Source: Balneolales bacterium
GTDB lineage: Bacteria > Bacteroidota > Rhodothermia > Balneolales > Natronogracilivirgulaceae
NCBI GenBank assembly: GCA_007127665.1
Contig: SKYY01000173.1
Location: forward strand, 1 to 9,354
Length of the DNA stretch: 9,354 nucleotides
Reading direction: 5' to 3'
Under the pieces are notes generated by a model. That model was not told where the DNA came from. It did not search any database and worked only from the letters and a program-made list of their open reading frames with translations. A program made the position numbers and the translations under genes. Every line of letters starts with the position of its first letter. Position 1 is the stretch's first letter. Of this stretch, positions 6,870 to 9,354 are shown one piece after another.

Positions 6870-8216
6870 ATGTTTGAAGATCTATCCACCAGATTGGAAT
6901 CTGCGTTCCGGTCGGTAACCGGTCAGGCACGTTTGAGCGATATCAATGTCGCTGAAACGGTGAGAGAGATACGCCGTGCTCTGCTGGATGCGGACGTGAA
7001 CTACGAGGTGGCCCGTTCCATCACTACAGCGGTGAAAGAAAAGGCATTGGGCCAGGGAGTGCTCGCATCGGTCACGCCGGGACAGCAGTTTACCAAGATC
7101 GTTTATGATGAACTGGTTCGCGTACTGGGCGAGGAGCGGGAAGAGATTACGTTCAGTCAGGTTCCGCCTACTGTAATCCTGATTGCAGGCCTGCAGGGTT
7201 CAGGTAAAACGACCTTTTCAGCGAAACTGGCGAAAATGCTCCGGGAGCAGGGCAGGTCGCCCATGCTGGCCGCCGCCGATGTGTACAGGCCTGCGGCCGT
7301 GGACCAGCTCAAAACGCTGGGCGGGCAGATTGACGTGCCGGTTTACTCCATCGAAGAAAAAGATGCCCTGCGTGTGGCCAGGGAGGCCGTTACGGAGGCA
7401 AAAAAGAGTGCCCGTGATGTCCTGATCGTTGATACGGCCGGACGCATGCATGTTGACGAGCATATGATGGATGAAGTGGCCCAGATCAAGAAGGCGCTGA
7501 GTCCGTCCGAAATCCTTTTTGTTGTGGATTCGATGACCGGCCAGGATGCTGTAAACACGGCCAGGGAATTCAACGAACAGATCAATTTTGATGGAGTGGT
7601 CCTCACCAAGCTCGATGGTGACACCCGCGGCGGTGCGGCCATATCCATCCGTACGGTTGTCGACAAGCCGATCAAATTCATGAGCACCGGAGAGGGAGTG
7701 GACAGTATTTCGCCATTTTATCCCGACCGGATGGCCCAGCGCATTCTTGGTATGGGGGATGTGGTTTCCCTTGTCGAAAAGGCCCAGCAGCAGTATGATG
7801 AAGTGCAGGCGAGAAAACTGCAGTCGAAAATTACTTCCAACACGTTTAATCTGGAAGATTTTTACGGCCAGCTGCAACAGATCAAAAAGATGGGTTCCAT
7901 GAGGGATCTCGTCGGAATGATTCCCGGCATGAGCAAACAGCTGGGGGATGTGGAGATAGATGACGATGCCATGAAGCCGGTTGAGGCCATCATCAACTCC
8001 ATGACCATTGAAGAGCGGAGGAAGCCGGAGCTGATTAACGGCAGTCGCCGCAAAAGGATAGCACAAGGCTCCGGTACCACGGTTCGCGAGGTCAATGATC
8101 TGCTCAAGCAGTTCACCCAGATGAAGAAGATGATGAAGACCATGACCAAGATGAATAAAATGGGCCGCGCCATGGAGGGGTTGAAAAACCTGACCGGACA
8201 ACGAGGAATACATTAG
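6870..8216 (+). CDS. ffh: Signal recognition particle GTPase Ffh (SRP54)
   Basis: Ffh binds signal sequences of nascent membrane proteins, forms the SRP with 4.5S RNA and docks with FtsY at the membrane. The 448-aa length is typical. The N domain (1 to about 90) starts MFEDLSTRLESAF and has RRALLDADVN. The GTPase domain shows the P-loop GLQGSGKTT (107-115), DVYRPAA (137-143), DTAGR (188-192) and TKLDGD (246-251), and ends near GMGDV. The M domain (about 305-448) is methionine-rich and carries the RNA-binding SRRKRIAQGSG segment (392-402) and the repeated Met/Lys helix QMKKMMKTMTKMNKMG. No Shine-Dalgarno is seen before ATG 6870. It is followed after 39 bases by rpsP, as in many bacteria. I looked for the SRP RNA (GGAAGG...AGCAGCC core) in the upstream spacer and did not find it. 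Confidence 0.98.
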   Translation: MFEDLSTRLESAFRSVTGQARLSDINVAETVREIRRALLDADVNYEVARSITTAVKEKALGQGVLASVTPGQQFTKIVYDELVRVLGEEREEITFSQVPPTVILIAGLQGSGKTTFSAKLAKMLREQGRSPMLAAADVYRPAAVDQLKTLGGQIDVPVYSIEEKDALRVAREAVTEAKKSARDVLIVDTAGRMHVDEHMMDEVAQIKKALSPSEILFVVDSMTGQDAVNTAREFNEQINFDGVVLTKLDGDTRGGAAISIRTVVDKPIKFMSTGEGVDSISPFYPDRMAQRILGMGDVVSLVEKAQQQYDEVQARKLQSKITSNTFNLEDFYGQLQQIKKMGSMRDLVGMIPGMSKQLGDVEIDDDAMKPVEAIINSMTIEERRKPELINGSRRKRIAQGSGTTVREVNDLLKQFTQMKKMMKTMTKMNKMGRAMEGLKNLTGQRGIH

Positions 8217-8241
8217 GAACAACGATAAAAAAAACCTGCTT

Positions 8242-8246
8242 AGGAG
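8242..8246 (+). promoter_or_regulatory. Shine-Dalgarno site of rpsP
   Basis: AGGAG lies 9 bases before the TTG start of rpsP. It supports that start together with the in-frame TAG at 8241-8243. The flanking TGCT (8237-8240) and AGCA (8245-8248) could pair and partly mask the site; with only 4 bp this is weak. Confidence 0.7.
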
Positions 8247-8255
8247 CAAAAAACA

Positions 8256-9221
8256 TTGGTTAGACTAAGATTACAAAGACACGGAAGAAAAAAACTTCCC
8301 TTTTACCACATTGTCGCTGCCGACGTGCGCACAAAACGTGACGGACGCATCATCGAGGATTTGGGAAGGTTCAATCCAACCCGGGATCCATCCCTTCTCC
8401 GCCTGGAGACAGACCGGGTCATATACTGGTTGAAAAACGGTGCACAGCCGACGGACACCGTCCGTTCCATCCTCAAAAAAGAGGGTGTTTTCTATCGCCT
8501 GCACCTGGAAAGATGGGGCAAGTCTGAAGAAGAGATTGATGCCACTATCTCGGAGTGGAAAGAAGAGCGCGGCAAAAAGAAAAAAGCACCCGCTACCAAG
8601 GCCGAAAAAATGAAAGCCCAGCTTAAGGCTGAAGAGGAGCAGTTCAGGAAAGAACAGGAGGCGAAGGCCAAGGCTGCGTCCGAGAAAGCACTGCTTGAAG
8701 CTGAAGAGGCAAAAGCTGCAGAAGCAAAGAAGGAAGAGGAAGAAGCCGCTGTTGCCGAAGCTGATGCCGGAGAGAAAGCCGCGGAAAAGGTAGAGGAAAA
8801 AGCCGAAGAGACTCCCGCTGAAGAAGCCGGAAAAGAAACGGCGGAAGCCGAAGAAAAGGAAGCTGAGCAAGATGCCGATCAGAAGGCCAAGGAGGAAGCT
8901 CTGAAAGAAGCAGAGAAAAAAGAAGAAGAGAAACCGGAAGCGAAAGAGAAGCCGAAAGCGGATGTAAAGCCGGAAGCTGATGCCGGAGAAAAGGCCGCGG
9001 AAAAAGCAGAAGCAAAAGTAGAAGAAAAGGCGCAAAAAGCAGAAGCAAAGCCTGAAGAGAAAAAGGCAGAGAAAACTGTTGAAAAGGCCGAAGAGAAAAC
9101 CGAAAAGGCACCCGCCGACGATAAGGAAGTGAAAAAGGAAGCCAAGTCAGAAAAAAAGGAAGAAGAGAAAAAGCCGGCTGACGACGCTTCTGAAGAAGAA
9201 TCAAAAGAAGAGAAAAAATAG
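8256..9221 (+). CDS. rpsP: 30S ribosomal protein S16 with a very long charged C-terminal extension
   Basis: S16 is a 16S-rRNA-binding protein of the small-subunit body, needed for 30S assembly. Residues 1 to about 85 are a full S16 domain: VRLRLQRHGRKKLPFYHIV, then GRIIEDLGRFNPT, and WLKNGAQPTDTVRSILKKEGV. Residues 86-110 form a family-type linker (ERWGKSEEEIDATI). From about 111 to 321 the protein is almost only Ala, Glu, Lys, Asp and Pro, with no hydrophobic core, and is probably a charged helix or disordered. S16 is about 82 aa in E. coli; Bacteroidota forms often carry tails, but 321 aa is long. The start is TTG 8256: an in-frame TAG lies 15 bases upstream, no ATG or GTG intervenes, and the conserved N-terminus begins here. 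The frame is open to a TAA-free end at TAG 9219-9221 and is followed by rimM, so the tail is not a frameshift artefact into another gene. Confidence 0.95.
   Translation: MVRLRLQRHGRKKLPFYHIVAADVRTKRDGRIIEDLGRFNPTRDPSLLRLETDRVIYWLKNGAQPTDTVRSILKKEGVFYRLHLERWGKSEEEIDATISEWKEERGKKKKAPATKAEKMKAQLKAEEEQFRKEQEAKAKAASEKALLEAEEAKAAEAKKEEEEAAVAEADAGEKAAEKVEEKAEETPAEEAGKETAEAEEKEAEQDADQKAKEEALKEAEKKEEEKPEAKEKPKADVKPEADAGEKAAEKAEAKVEEKAQKAEAKPEEKKAEKTVEKAEEKTEKAPADDKEVKKEAKSEKKEEEKKPADDASEEESKEEKK
8757..8790 (+). repeat. Direct repeat copy 1 in the rpsP tail
   Basis: This 34-base segment encodes EADAGEKAAEK and recurs at 8973-9006 with 31 of 34 bases the same, 216 bases (72 codons) further on. The near identity at third positions suggests a duplication within the tail rather than only amino-acid bias. 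Confidence 0.6.
8973..9006 (+). repeat. Direct repeat copy 2 in the rpsP tail
   Basis: Second copy of the segment at 8757-8790, in the same reading frame, again encoding EADAGEKAAEK. After the repeat the two copies continue with similar but less matched Glu/Lys/Ala codons. Confidence 0.6.
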
Positions 9222-9240
9222 CACGTAACGGGAATTTTCT

Positions 9241-9244
9241 GAGG
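9241..9244 (+). promoter_or_regulatory. Shine-Dalgarno site of rimM
   Basis: GAGG with an 8-base gap to the ATG at 9253. It supports this start for the gene cut by the window edge. Confidence 0.5.
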
Positions 9245-9252
9245 TTTCAGAT

Positions 9253-9354
9253 ATGGCAAAAGAACCGAGTCCGGGCCTGTATCCGCTTGGGATCATTGCC
9301 AAAGCCCAGGGAACCCGTGGTGGTTTTTTGATGGAAGTTGATGATCCGGCAGCC
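9253..9354 (+). CDS. rimM: Ribosome maturation factor RimM (N-terminal part, cut by window end)
   Basis: RimM binds S19 in the 30S head and helps late 16S rRNA processing. Only 34 codons are present. After a short lead (MAKEPSPG), LYPLGIIAKAQGTRGGFLME matches the first strand and loop of the RimM N-terminal beta-barrel, where homologues read like IGRIVKPHGIRGEV. The usual Pro-His before the Gly is Ala-Gln here. The place after rpsP, separated by 31 bases, is the standard rpsP-rimM-trmD-rplS order and adds strong support. Trailing domains lie outside the window. Confidence 0.88.
   Translation, partial: MAKEPSPGLYPLGIIAKAQGTRGGFLMEVDDPAA

Noticed and set aside
7218..8249. Open frame of 343 codons on the minus strand opposite ffh
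   Set aside because: It lies fully antisense to an unmistakable Ffh, has no recognisable domain and no start signal. It is a by-product of codon bias in ffh.
8271..9204. Long Phe- and Leu-rich open frames on the minus strand opposite rpsP, resembling membrane proteins
   Set aside because: They are the complement of GAA/AAG-rich codons of the S16 tail. Their hydrophobicity follows from the purine bias, and no start signal supports them.

Overview
The window looks like ordinary chromosomal housekeeping DNA from a member of the Bacteroidota/Rhodothermota/Balneolota side of the FCB group. The reasons are: the ffh-rpsP-rimM block with a ribosomal protein S16 that carries a very long Ala/Glu/Lys tail; a FabI with the HAVGMSPN-type segment; sparse Shine-Dalgarno sequences; and two promoter candidates in the one divergent spacer that resemble the Bacteroidota pattern (TTG/TTTG, 20 bases, TAnnTTT) rather than the classic -35/-10. 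The exact lineage is inference. I see no mobile element, CRISPR array, tRNA, rRNA or phage gene.

Layout. Bases 2-52 are the last codons of a gene entering from the left, which reads like the C-terminal strand of an outer-membrane beta-barrel. A small protein of unknown function (228-497, +) follows and is nearly fused to a metallo-beta-lactamase-fold hydrolase of the PhnP type (506-1264, +). This unit converges at 1265-1400 with a leftward run of six genes. Read in the direction of transcription these are fabI (6612-5773), ruvC (5652-5065), ruvA (5004-4417), an OmpR/PhoB-type response regulator (4324-3641), its sensor histidine kinase (3644-2562, overlapping by 4 bases), and manC (2498-1401). 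From a divergent spacer (6613-6869) a rightward unit starts: ffh (6870-8216), rpsP (8256-9221) and the start of rimM (9253 to the window edge).

How the genes fit together. The right-hand unit is the widely conserved SRP/ribosome-maturation operon: signal recognition particle GTPase, 30S protein S16 and 16S processing factor RimM; trmD and rplS would be expected next. The left-hand run joins fatty-acid elongation (FabI), Holliday-junction branch migration and resolution (RuvA, RuvC; RuvB is not in the window), a two-component system with almost no extracytoplasmic sensor, and GDP-mannose synthesis. These functions do not form one pathway, and co-transcription is inferred only from strand and spacing.

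Nothing here supports a claim of a new biological system. The points most worth a second look are the roughly 210-residue charged tail on S16, the uncharacterised 89-residue protein next to the PhnP-like hydrolase, the matched divergent promoters with an adjacent G8 tract, two forced TTG starts, and the sensor-poor histidine kinase.
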